Source of the DNA: Bacteroidales bacterium | Lineage (GTDB): Bacteria; Bacteroidota; Bacteroidia; Bacteroidales; UBA932 | Direction of reading: 5' to 3' | DNA length: 64,000 bases | Assembly: GCA_028707695.1 (NCBI GenBank) | Contig: JAQWAL010000002.1 | Span: 62,001 to 126,000, forward strand | Shown: in pieces, positions 56,548 through 64,000 of the stretch | How positions within the stretch are numbered: position 1 is the stretch's first letter | Layout of the letters: each line of letters begins with the position of its first letter | Notes under the pieces: model-generated | Told to the model about the DNA's origin: nothing | Seen by the model: the letters and a program-made list of their open reading frames with translations, nothing else | Database searches by the model: none | Program-made: the position numbers and the translations under genes

Positions 56548-57896
56548 TGATCAACCGCGCACTAACCCTCACATCCGTCGCTATCTTCTTTTTGCTGGCA
56601 CTCCAGGGTGTCTGGCTATTCAGGCTCATTGACAATGAAATGAATAGGTTTTCTGCAATTGCCCAAACAGCCCTTGAGCAATCCTTGAGGAATGAGCTTG
56701 ACTGGAGGCTCAGAAGCATCAACAAAGGCAAAGATTTTAGATTAATTTTATCAAATAAATCTACCCGGCAAGATTTTTCCGGTTCAAACAACCCAGTAAA
56801 GGTAGATATCAAGGAAAATCAAGAGGTGGTAACCAACGTTTCATTCCAAGAAATATTACAAGAAGCATACAAAAAAGACTTCCCTCTTAACCTGGACACA
56901 CTGGCCTCTTTTTTCCGGAAAGAGATGGATAGCCTTGGAAAAGGGACAGCATTCCAACTTATATACCTCTCCCCCGACACCACAAGGCAAACACCATTGT
57001 TAAATCAAGAGAGGGTCTTTTCGCTTTTCCACCCCACATTCGACAAAGAGATGCCCCTTACAGTTTCCCGGGACCTGGTTGTCAAGGCCCATATATACTA
57101 CCCTGCAAGTGTGTTCAAAGGTGACCTTCTTGTAATATTGATACTTTCCATGGCCATTACCATATTCATTCTCTTTTCAATTGTGGTGCAAACCCGCATG
57201 CTCTACAAACAGGTATCACTTGCCAAGGTAAAGGAGAACATAACCCACTTCCTCACCCACGAACTGCGCTCCCCTTTGCAATCTTCCATAACCAACCTAG
57301 AGGTTGGGGAAATGGCTACAGGAGAAAACTCTGCCTATTTCCTTTCAAAGGCAAAGGAGCAGCTGTACTTCCTCAACTCCCTAATAGAGAACATCCTTAA
57401 CATAAACAAATTCGAGAAAAGGCAATCTCCTTTGGAAAGGGTGGCTTTCCACCCAATGGAAGCAATTGAGCCACACATAGCCAGGCACTCTTTGGAAAAG
57501 GCAAAACAATGTCTCATCAGGGCAAACCTGGTGGATGATATTAACGAAATCTTCGGGGACAAACTTCATATCACAAATGCAACCGGCAACCTTATTGACA
57601 ATGCCGTCAAATATTCAGGGGAGAGTGTGGAGATAACTGTCACTGTCAAAAGCGAAGGAAAGTACAATATCATCAGTGTCAAGGACAACGGAATAGGTAT
57701 TCCCAAGGAAGAGCAGTCAAAGGTGTTTGAAAAGTTCTACCGCATTGGTAAAAAGGAGTACTCCCAAAAAGGGAAAGGTTTCGGACTTGGCCTTACCTAT
57801 GTGATGTGGGTGGTCAAGGCCCATAAAGGCAAAATAGAACTCAAAAGCGAAGTTGGAAAGGGGAGTGAATTCTTCATGTATTTTAAAAAAACCTGA
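56547..57896 (+). CDS. Sensor histidine kinase
   Basis: 449 residues from ATG 56547. Two membrane helices (about 8-27 and 194-213) frame a periplasmic domain of about 165 residues with no family I recognise. HisKA with His238 in HFLTHELRSPLQSS, then HATPase_c: N box TNATGNLIDNAVKYS, G1 DNGIGIPKEE, F box FEKFYRIG, G2 KGFGLGLTYV. Autophosphorylates and passes phosphate to the regulator whose gene begins 2 bp later. The position beside the double-glycine peptide and its exporter suggests peptide sensing in the periplasm. Confidence 0.93.
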   Translation: MINRALTLTSVAIFFLLALQGVWLFRLIDNEMNRFSAIAQTALEQSLRNELDWRLRSINKGKDFRLILSNKSTRQDFSGSNNPVKVDIKENQEVVTNVSFQEILQEAYKKDFPLNLDTLASFFRKEMDSLGKGTAFQLIYLSPDTTRQTPLLNQERVFSLFHPTFDKEMPLTVSRDLVVKAHIYYPASVFKGDLLVILILSMAITIFILFSIVVQTRMLYKQVSLAKVKENITHFLTHELRSPLQSSITNLEVGEMATGENSAYFLSKAKEQLYFLNSLIENILNINKFEKRQSPLERVAFHPMEAIEPHIARHSLEKAKQCLIRANLVDDINEIFGDKLHITNATGNLIDNAVKYSGESVEITVTVKSEGKYNIISVKDNGIGIPKEEQSKVFEKFYRIGKKEYSQKGKGFGLGLTYVMWVVKAHKGKIELKSEVGKGSEFFMYFKKT

Positions 57897-57898
57897 CA

Positions 57899-58570
57899 AT
57901 GGCACAAAAGATTCTGATTGCAGATGACGAACTGAATTTTGGATATGCTATGTCCGAATTCCTCAAAATGACCGGGTACGATGTTACCTTTGTCAACGAT
58001 GGCAAAAGTGCTTTGGAAAAATACCAGCAAATCCGTCCAGACCTCATGCTTTTTGACGTGAACATGCCGGAGATCAGCGGTTTCGAACTTGCCACCATAA
58101 TCAGGGCCACAGATAAGAACACCCCTATTATCTTCATAACTTCAATAAGCGACGATGTGAGCGTGGCAAACGGTTTCGAAATCGGTTGCAACGATTACCT
58201 CAAAAAACCATTCGGTCTCAAGGAGCTCCAGATAAGGGTACAGAAAAGTTTGCTGATCTCTGCCAAACAGTGTGAATTGTATACTCTTGGCACCATTACC
58301 TACTCTCCCGAAGTAAGAACACTCTACAACCAGGATGGCTCCTCCACAGCTTTGTCAGAGAATGAAAACCTTCTTTTGGAAATGTTCTGCAGGAACTTCA
58401 ACCAAACTTGCAAAAACTCAGATATTGTGGCACGAGTATGGGGCGAGAAAGAGATTGACCCTAAACGCACACTGGAAGCTACCACATCCAACCTCAGGAA
58501 AAAACTTACCGGCTCTACATTGGTCATAGAGAGTGTAAGGGGAGTGGGATACCGTTTGAGGAAAAAATAA
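57899..58570 (+). CDS. OmpR/PhoB-family response regulator
   Basis: 223 residues. Receiver domain (1-120: acidic pair Asp9-Asp10, phospho-acceptor Asp53 in LMLFDVNMPE, FITS, Lys in LKKPFG) and C-terminal winged helix (about 125-223: ALSENENLLLEMF, RTLEATTSNLRKKL, VIESVRGVGYRLRKK). Binds tandem direct repeats as a dimer. The 11-bp GCTCA repeats in the same locus are candidates. Cotranscribed with the kinase; converges on the RND genes with a 2-bp gap. Confidence 0.95.
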   Translation: MAQKILIADDELNFGYAMSEFLKMTGYDVTFVNDGKSALEKYQQIRPDLMLFDVNMPEISGFELATIIRATDKNTPIIFITSISDDVSVANGFEIGCNDYLKKPFGLKELQIRVQKSLLISAKQCELYTLGTITYSPEVRTLYNQDGSSTALSENENLLLEMFCRNFNQTCKNSDIVARVWGEKEIDPKRTLEATTSNLRKKLTGSTLVIESVRGVGYRLRKK

Positions 58571-58572
58571 TC

Positions 58573-61500
58573 CTATTTCCTGGAAAAGAGCACCGGCATA
58601 AACAATACTATCCCCAGGATGGAGAAGACCAATCCTCCCATGGTCCCCACTGCAAAGGAAAACCAGAAAACCTCATTTGGCCCGTCGGTCAAAAAGGGAG
58701 TAAGTCCCAACACTGTAGATACCACTGTCAAAACAATAGGAATTATCTTGTGGTTGTATGCCTTTATGTACAATTTCACATTATCCATCCCTTTTCCGGC
58801 ATCCTCTGCCATTATGTTGTATTGGTTCAGCACATAAATACCGGCATTCACAGAGATTCCGCTCAACATTATCAAAGCAGCAAACCCTCCTTGGTCAAAA
58901 CGGTATCCGGTCAGGTAAAATGTAAGGAACAACCCTATGAATGAGAATGGTATCAAAAGCAAAATGGTCAAAGGCTGCAAAAGGGATTCAAACAATATAG
59001 CACAAATCAGGTAGATTATTGCCACAATCACAAATAGCAGGAAAAAGGTTTTTTGTGTGGAAAAATCCCAGGAATGCCTTTGCACCCCTGCCTTGAACCC
59101 GACCGGCAAAACCTCTTTGTTAAGCCGATCTATCTCCCTCTCCATAACCCTTCTTGCAAGTTCATAAGAACCAATGAAATCATAAGCCACATTAAGCAGG
59201 TACTGCTGGTTCCTTTTGAATATATCGTTTCCCGATTTTCTCATGTCAATATTCCCTATGTCAGAAAACTTCACTTTGCGGCCACCCAAATCCAGGTATT
59301 CATTCCTGAGGTTCCAAATATCAAATGTACCCTTCTCATCGGACAAAACATTTGCCCTTACATACTCCTCACCCTCCATCTTTACCATAGCACTTCCGGA
59401 TGAAGAGAGCTTCCGGTTCAAAGCACCATAGACAAGGGCCGGATCAATATCCAGCATTGCCATCCTCTCTTTGTCAAAATCTATGAAATATTCATTCCTT
59501 CCCCCACGCGACCCCCAATAAGAGGCCCCTGAAATATACGGTTCCTTTACCCTTTGGTTGGTCAATAGGGATTGGGCAGATTCCATACCGTAGCCATAAA
59601 GCATGTCGTAATTGTATCCTGTAAGTTCAATCCGGTTGTTGCCCCCACCCATGGAGCCAACATTGTTGTTGAAATATTGGTCGTCTATACCCGTCACACG
59701 CCAGTTTGCACCACCAAAATCTATTGCTTTGGATATGACCTCGTTTTTGAGCATCAACGGGAATCCTGTATTTTCCACCTCTTTCAGGAACCTGACCCTT
59801 ATAGATGCATTGCTGTAAGAACTTATATTGGTGTAAAACATCTCAATCTGGGGAAACTGCGACAGGTAGTTCTCCATGAACTTAACAATTTCGTTAAGCT
59901 GCTCCACTGTGCAACCATCTGGCATGGAAGCTCCTATACTAAGTTCCGGACGTGCAGGGTCACGGTAAAAGCCACCCGACAAACCAGTCCCCTTTTCAAA
60001 CAACCTTAATGTGCCACCCAAGAGAGGTTCCACATGTTTTTTAAGTTTGTTCTGGTAAAAATTGGAGCCAATTGTTTTGTTGTAGATCTCATTGAAAGAG
60101 CCACCCTCCTTCTCATCCAGTTTTGCAGGCAATTTGTGCACGGGGAGCCCGAACCCCAGGATGATGATCAATACAAAGACCCATTTGTAACGCCTCCCGA
60201 ACACAATGAACTTTTGGTACCTTCCATTGAATTTGACAATCTTCCTTGCCCTGGAAATGGATTGGGCATTACTTACCCCCTTTATCGGGAACTTGTCTAT
60301 AAGTGCAGGGATGAACAACAAAGCAATTGCCATGGAAACCATCAAATTCACAATGATTACGGCAGCAAACTCCATCAACATGTTCTTCTCCTGGTCCGGA
60401 AGCAGGAAAACAACCGTCAATGCCCCTATTGTGGTTAAAAGCGCTGCCAAAATTGCTATGAAGGCTTTCCTGTCTTTGTAGTATCCGTAATGGGATATCA
60501 TTATTATTGAAGTATCAATAACTATTCCCAGGGAAACAGTTATCCCCGCCAGTGAATAGATATGGATTTCCAGGTTGAAAATATAATAGAAAATAAAGGC
60601 AATCAATATATTTGCCAACAGGGTCACACTAATGATTGCCAAATAACGGAGGCTCCTGCTCACAGCAAAAACAAATGCAAGCAATATCAAAAGAGACAAA
60701 ATTGTACGGCGAAGTATCTTGTCAATCTCCCCCTTTATCTCCTTGGACTGGTCCTCGACAACAAAAGCCGAAAAATCTGCAGGGAAATTATGGCTCAGCT
60801 GTTGCATCGTAGATTTTACAGAAGCAATCAACTCCAGGTTGTTCACACCTTTTTCGGGAATTATGTACAGGTTGATTGTATTAAGCCCGTTTATACGGCT
60901 GTAACGCTGAGGCTTCTCCTCTTTGAGCTCTACATTTGCTATATCACCTATCCTGACAATACGGCCATTCACATTCTTAACAGGAACCTGCTCCAAATCA
61001 AGGTCACCTGCGTTGCTCCTTACCACAATCGCCTTTCCCTCCCGGTTACCCAGTATGGTTTCCCTGCCGTTGTTTGTGTTGATAGCAGAAGAGATATCAG
61101 AGGCAGAGATTCCAAGGTTTCCAATATACTCGGTATTATACTCAATTTCGTATACATAAGAGGTAAAACCACTCATCCTGGCATCCCTCAGGCCTGGTAT
61201 AAGGGAGAGCTCCTTTACAATCTTATCTTCTGTGTACTCCTTTATTTTTATAGAAGAGAGGGACGAATTGATTGTATAAACCAATACGGGGCTGTTTTCA
61301 TCTTCGGAATAACTCCCCGTTGCAGAAGATATGGAGGGGAAAGAGACCCCTTCCGGCAATTTTGGATAAATACGCCTCAATACAGAAGAGAGCTCAAACC
61401 TTACGGCATCCATGTCTGTGCCCGGTTTAAATGAAACATTCACAAATCCGGAATTTTTGGATGATGTGGATGAAACCTCCCTGACTCCCTTCAAAGTAGA

Positions 61501-61707
61501 GACGATACCCTCCAGTTTGGATGTAACTTCGGCTTCAATCACCCTTGCAGAGGCCCCGCTCCATGAAAATGACACAGACAGGTTGCTGCCCTTTTCCGTT
61601 GGTTTGTACTGCAAACTCAACAGCGGGGCAACCCCGGCCCCCACAACAACCAGCACCACAAACACAAGTATCACCGAAAAAGAAGGAAGTCTCATTTTTC
61701 TCTCCAT
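58573..61707 (-). CDS. Efflux RND transporter permease subunit
   Basis: 1044 residues, full RND length. TM1 at about 8-28, porter domain 1, TM2-TM6 (about 335-470, with the TM4 segment LGIVIDTSIIM holding one Asp), TM7, porter domain 2 (about 540-850) and TM8-TM12. The TM4 Asp pair of AcrB is reduced to Asp-Thr, so its proton relay differs from AcrB. Start either ATG 61707 or ATG 61695, the latter overlapping the upstream stop as ATGA. It is coupled to a second RND gene; no adaptor or outer-membrane gene is in the window. Substrate unknown. Confidence 0.93.
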   Translation of the reverse strand: MERKMRLPSFSVILVFVVLVVVGAGVAPLLSLQYKPTEKGSNLSVSFSWSGASARVIEAEVTSKLEGIVSTLKGVREVSSTSSKNSGFVNVSFKPGTDMDAVRFELSSVLRRIYPKLPEGVSFPSISSATGSYSEDENSPVLVYTINSSLSSIKIKEYTEDKIVKELSLIPGLRDARMSGFTSYVYEIEYNTEYIGNLGISASDISSAINTNNGRETILGNREGKAIVVRSNAGDLDLEQVPVKNVNGRIVRIGDIANVELKEEKPQRYSRINGLNTINLYIIPEKGVNNLELIASVKSTMQQLSHNFPADFSAFVVEDQSKEIKGEIDKILRRTILSLLILLAFVFAVSRSLRYLAIISVTLLANILIAFIFYYIFNLEIHIYSLAGITVSLGIVIDTSIIMISHYGYYKDRKAFIAILAALLTTIGALTVVFLLPDQEKNMLMEFAAVIIVNLMVSMAIALLFIPALIDKFPIKGVSNAQSISRARKIVKFNGRYQKFIVFGRRYKWVFVLIIILGFGLPVHKLPAKLDEKEGGSFNEIYNKTIGSNFYQNKLKKHVEPLLGGTLRLFEKGTGLSGGFYRDPARPELSIGASMPDGCTVEQLNEIVKFMENYLSQFPQIEMFYTNISSYSNASIRVRFLKEVENTGFPLMLKNEVISKAIDFGGANWRVTGIDDQYFNNNVGSMGGGNNRIELTGYNYDMLYGYGMESAQSLLTNQRVKEPYISGASYWGSRGGRNEYFIDFDKERMAMLDIDPALVYGALNRKLSSSGSAMVKMEGEEYVRANVLSDEKGTFDIWNLRNEYLDLGGRKVKFSDIGNIDMRKSGNDIFKRNQQYLLNVAYDFIGSYELARRVMEREIDRLNKEVLPVGFKAGVQRHSWDFSTQKTFFLLFVIVAIIYLICAILFESLLQPLTILLLIPFSFIGLFLTFYLTGYRFDQGGFAALIMLSGISVNAGIYVLNQYNIMAEDAGKGMDNVKLYIKAYNHKIIPIVLTVVSTVLGLTPFLTDGPNEVFWFSFAVGTMGGLVFSILGIVLFMPVLFSRK

Positions 61708-64000
61708 TTATAAATATTGTAATACAAAAGCGGTATGAAAAACACACTCACAATGGTACCTACTATCATACCACCTATAAGTGCCAATGAAAGAGGATAT
61801 TGTAAATCAGAACCCATATCTCCGCCGGCAAGGAAAGGCGCAATTGCCAAAATGGTTGTCAAACTGGTCATGATTATTGGTTTAAGCCTCCTTGCACCAC
61901 CGGTCAGTATTGCCCTCAAAAGGGAGTGCCCCTCCCTCCTGAGACGGTTTATTGTGTCCACCTTCAAAATGGAGTCATTTATTATGATACCACTCATTAC
62001 AACAATACCAATAAGGGACATAAGGTTGAGTCCGGAACCAAACACCCACAAAAAAAGCATTGCCCCCAAAATGTCAACAAGTACTTCTGACAAAATTATA
62101 AAAGGCTGTACTAGCGATTCAAACTGGGCAGCCAATATGAAAAAGAGCAGCAGCAATGCCACGGAAAGAATTACCAACAACTCCTTTACCAGCTCTTTGT
62201 TGGCAAAATAACTTCCGGAATAGACCACATCAAAAACCCCCTCTTCCTTGGCCAGTGAACTCACGGCAGCCATGACCCTCTCCACATCCCTGTTGTCCGG
62301 GTCCATCTGCAAAGGATAATAATCACCCTCCACACCAGACACAATGCTTTTGAAATCACGCACCCTGCTCTCACTGACAAGCAGGTCCACAGGAATCTCC
62401 ACTCCCTCCCGGTTTGTCACATACAACCCGTATACACCGGCTCCGTTGCTACCCTCCTCTCCCATTTTCACAGGAATAGAGTAGGTGCCGTGGTTTATGG
62501 ACAAGAGCTTGTTCTCTTTTGCAGAGTTCATCAAAGCCCCGTGAATAACAGAATGATCCACATTGTACAAAGAGAGCATCTCTGGTTTGGTCAACAACAT
62601 TATCTGCTCTTGCCACAAAACAGGTTCTATATACAAATCCGGTATTTCCAATTTAACCTTGTCCAGGAACAAGTTAAGTTTATCAGGATCGGGAGGTTTG
62701 TTATCCTTTGACAACAGTTTGGCTGTCAGTTTATGTTGGTTGTCAGAAAAAATTATATTGAAAATGTTGTCAGACAAAGCAAAACCGTAAGTGGCTTCGG
62801 GATACAACTCCTTTATGGCTGCAGAAACAACCTCTTCTATCAAAGAAACATCGTCCGGAGAATTCCCTCTGATATAAACCATTGCCTCAGATGCCGTCAA
62901 ATCGGGAGTATGGGAGAGGATAAACTGCTGGTTGGCAACATACGAAGTCCTGTGCTCTATCCTCTCAAGGGCTCCTGACAATACCCTCTCAACCCGGGAA
63001 TCGTTCTCTTCCGGAGTAATAGGCAAATTCCAGTCTATGTGCAAAATGGTATCATCCCTTGTGACCGGAGGCAATTTGGATTTATCAATTGTATTGTACA
63101 AGAAATACAGGGCTGGCACAGATAGCAGGAACATGGCCCAAACCAACTTCTGGTGCCTGAACACCCATTTGAGACCCTTTTCGTAGATTTTTTCGTAGTC
63201 CACGGGATGCAGCTTCTCCAGGTATTTGTTATTGACGGGACCTCCGCTTTTTTTGTAAAAAAGATAGTAGTATACAGGTATCACCAACACTGCAACAAAA
63301 AGTGAAGAGAAAAGGCCGATTGTAACTGCCATTGCCTGGTCATAAAAAAGAGATCCGGCAATACCACTAAGGAATATCAACGGTACAAACACAGAACAAG
63401 TGGTCAGGACAGAGCTCAGCATAGGGGCAAAAACCTCTGCAACACCTTTTGTTACAGACTCCCTCAAAGCAAGCCCACGCTCCTTGAGCTGGGTAATGTT
63501 ATCGATTACTATAATTGAATTGTCTACCATCATACCAATACCCAGGATCAATCCGGACAACGATATTATGTTTATGGATATCCCCACTACAAAGAAAAAC
63601 AAAAGGGAAACAATCAAAGAGAGAGGTATGGTAATGGTAACCAGCAATGGAGAACGGAAATCCTTAAGGAACAGGAAAATCACAAGGCAAGCCAAAATAG
63701 CTCCAATCAAAATATTATCCCTCAGGTTAGAAATGGAATAATCCAGCAGCTGGGTCTGGTCCCTTGTGATAACAAAATCAATTTGTGGATACTCATTGTT
63801 GAATTGCCCTACCAGCTCCTCCAAAGACTCTTTCAAATGAGCCATCTGGGCATCCGATTGTTTTATGACAGCCATGCTCACTGCAGGTTTGCCGTCGGAG
63901 CGGGCAAGTCCTTTGATTGATGCAGGTCTTTCAGAAACCTTTGCCAGCTCCTTGAATTTGAACACCCGTCCATTCACATTCAGGTTTATCTGCTCAATAT
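61692..64000 (-). CDS. Efflux RND transporter permease subunit, N-terminus outside window
   Basis: The frame is open to the last base, so about 769 residues are seen and roughly 250 N-terminal residues are missing. Visible: the end of porter domain 1 (VNGRVFKFKELAKV), TM2-TM6 with GIGMMVDNSIIVID (TM4 Asp), porter domain 2, and TM8-TM12 with IVVMSGIIINDSIL. Its stop overlaps the next RND gene (ATGA at 61692-61695 if the internal start is used). Tandem RND genes can form heteromeric pumps of the MdtBC type, which is possible here. The missing upstream part may hold the adaptor gene. Confidence 0.92.
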   Translation of the reverse strand, partial: IEQINLNVNGRVFKFKELAKVSERPASIKGLARSDGKPAVSMAVIKQSDAQMAHLKESLEELVGQFNNEYPQIDFVITRDQTQLLDYSISNLRDNILIGAILACLVIFLFLKDFRSPLLVTITIPLSLIVSLLFFFVVGISINIISLSGLILGIGMMVDNSIIVIDNITQLKERGLALRESVTKGVAEVFAPMLSSVLTTCSVFVPLIFLSGIAGSLFYDQAMAVTIGLFSSLFVAVLVIPVYYYLFYKKSGGPVNNKYLEKLHPVDYEKIYEKGLKWVFRHQKLVWAMFLLSVPALYFLYNTIDKSKLPPVTRDDTILHIDWNLPITPEENDSRVERVLSGALERIEHRTSYVANQQFILSHTPDLTASEAMVYIRGNSPDDVSLIEEVVSAAIKELYPEATYGFALSDNIFNIIFSDNQHKLTAKLLSKDNKPPDPDKLNLFLDKVKLEIPDLYIEPVLWQEQIMLLTKPEMLSLYNVDHSVIHGALMNSAKENKLLSINHGTYSIPVKMGEEGSNGAGVYGLYVTNREGVEIPVDLLVSESRVRDFKSIVSGVEGDYYPLQMDPDNRDVERVMAAVSSLAKEEGVFDVVYSGSYFANKELVKELLVILSVALLLLFFILAAQFESLVQPFIILSEVLVDILGAMLFLWVFGSGLNLMSLIGIVVMSGIIINDSILKVDTINRLRREGHSLLRAILTGGARRLKPIIMTSLTTILAIAPFLAGGDMGSDLQYPLSLALIGGMIVGTIVSVFFIPLLYYNIYKWREK

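Noticed and set aside
52685-58570. Lantibiotic or sactipeptide cluster
   Set aside because: There is no dehydratase, cyclase or radical SAM gene and the peptide has no Cys.
60562-61434. Long open frame (about 290 codons) antisense to the RND gene, and similar ones at 50732-51652 and 8123-8911
   Set aside because: Each lies wholly opposite a well-supported gene, has no recognisable domain or start context, and reads as low-complexity Cys/His/Leu-rich sequence typical of antisense frames.

Overview
The window looks like chromosome from a strictly or mainly anaerobic member of the Bacteroidales (Bacteroidota); I cannot name the genus. Evidence: lineage-restricted families (DUF4293, DUF4295 beside rpmG, DUF4199, a HYC_CC_PP-type protein, a LepB with a large insert, a FeoA-FeoB fusion with its small Cys-rich partner), TTG/TTTG...TAnnTTTG promoter boxes, few Shine-Dalgarno sequences, moderate-to-low GC and the NfnAB pair. 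I saw no insertion sequence, prophage, integrase, CRISPR array or rRNA. Coding density is very high: no gene-free stretch reaches 300 bp, and four convergent gene pairs overlap at their 3' ends.

Layout. 1-12.4 kb: end of a DUF4293 gene, a large TPR lipid- or envelope-type secreted protein with MtgA, an M28 peptidase, then a leftward block amidase-uvrB-rel-uvrA. 12.4-17.3 kb: SIMPL protein, enolase, M14 carboxypeptidase, UbiA-type prenyltransferase. 17.3-26.3 kb: leftward translation and secretion block (thrS-infC-rpmI-rplT-lepB; rpmB-rpmG-DUF4295; ftsY; pheT). 26.4-34.3 kb: DUF4199 and a GT2 glycosyltransferase, an actin-like ATPase, a bactofilin, lpdA and secA. 34.3-46.2 kb: mnmD, glutaminyl cyclase, pyrG, acyl-ACP thioesterase, mgsA, an acetyltransferase, feoAB, initiator tRNA, hisS and nfnAB. 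46.2-52.7 kb: accessory leftward block with a GH9 cellulase-like enzyme whose deacetylase half is out of frame, an unknown secreted protein, an HMA metallochaperone, a TonB receptor with a Cys cluster and a HYC_CC_PP protein. 52.7-64 kb: a double-glycine peptide, C39 peptidase/ABC exporter, HlyD adaptor, histidine kinase, OmpR-type regulator and two tandem RND pump genes, the second running off the window.

Two things stand out. First, the actin-like protein at 27950-29059 appears circularly permuted: it begins just after where the phosphate-1 loop should be, and carries that loop (LGIDIGNANT) at its C-terminus. Second, the 52.7-58.6 kb region looks like a self-contained peptide-signalling circuit. 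A very acidic 29-residue double-glycine peptide sits between its processing exporter and a two-component system, and the same 11-bp-period GCTCA direct repeat occurs three times directly before the kinase gene and twice before the exporter gene. This suggests that the response regulator controls both arms. Other points include a probable AUC start codon for infC behind a perfect AGGAGG, and an A10 homopolymer that separates the GH9 and CE4 halves of what otherwise reads as one 827-residue enzyme.
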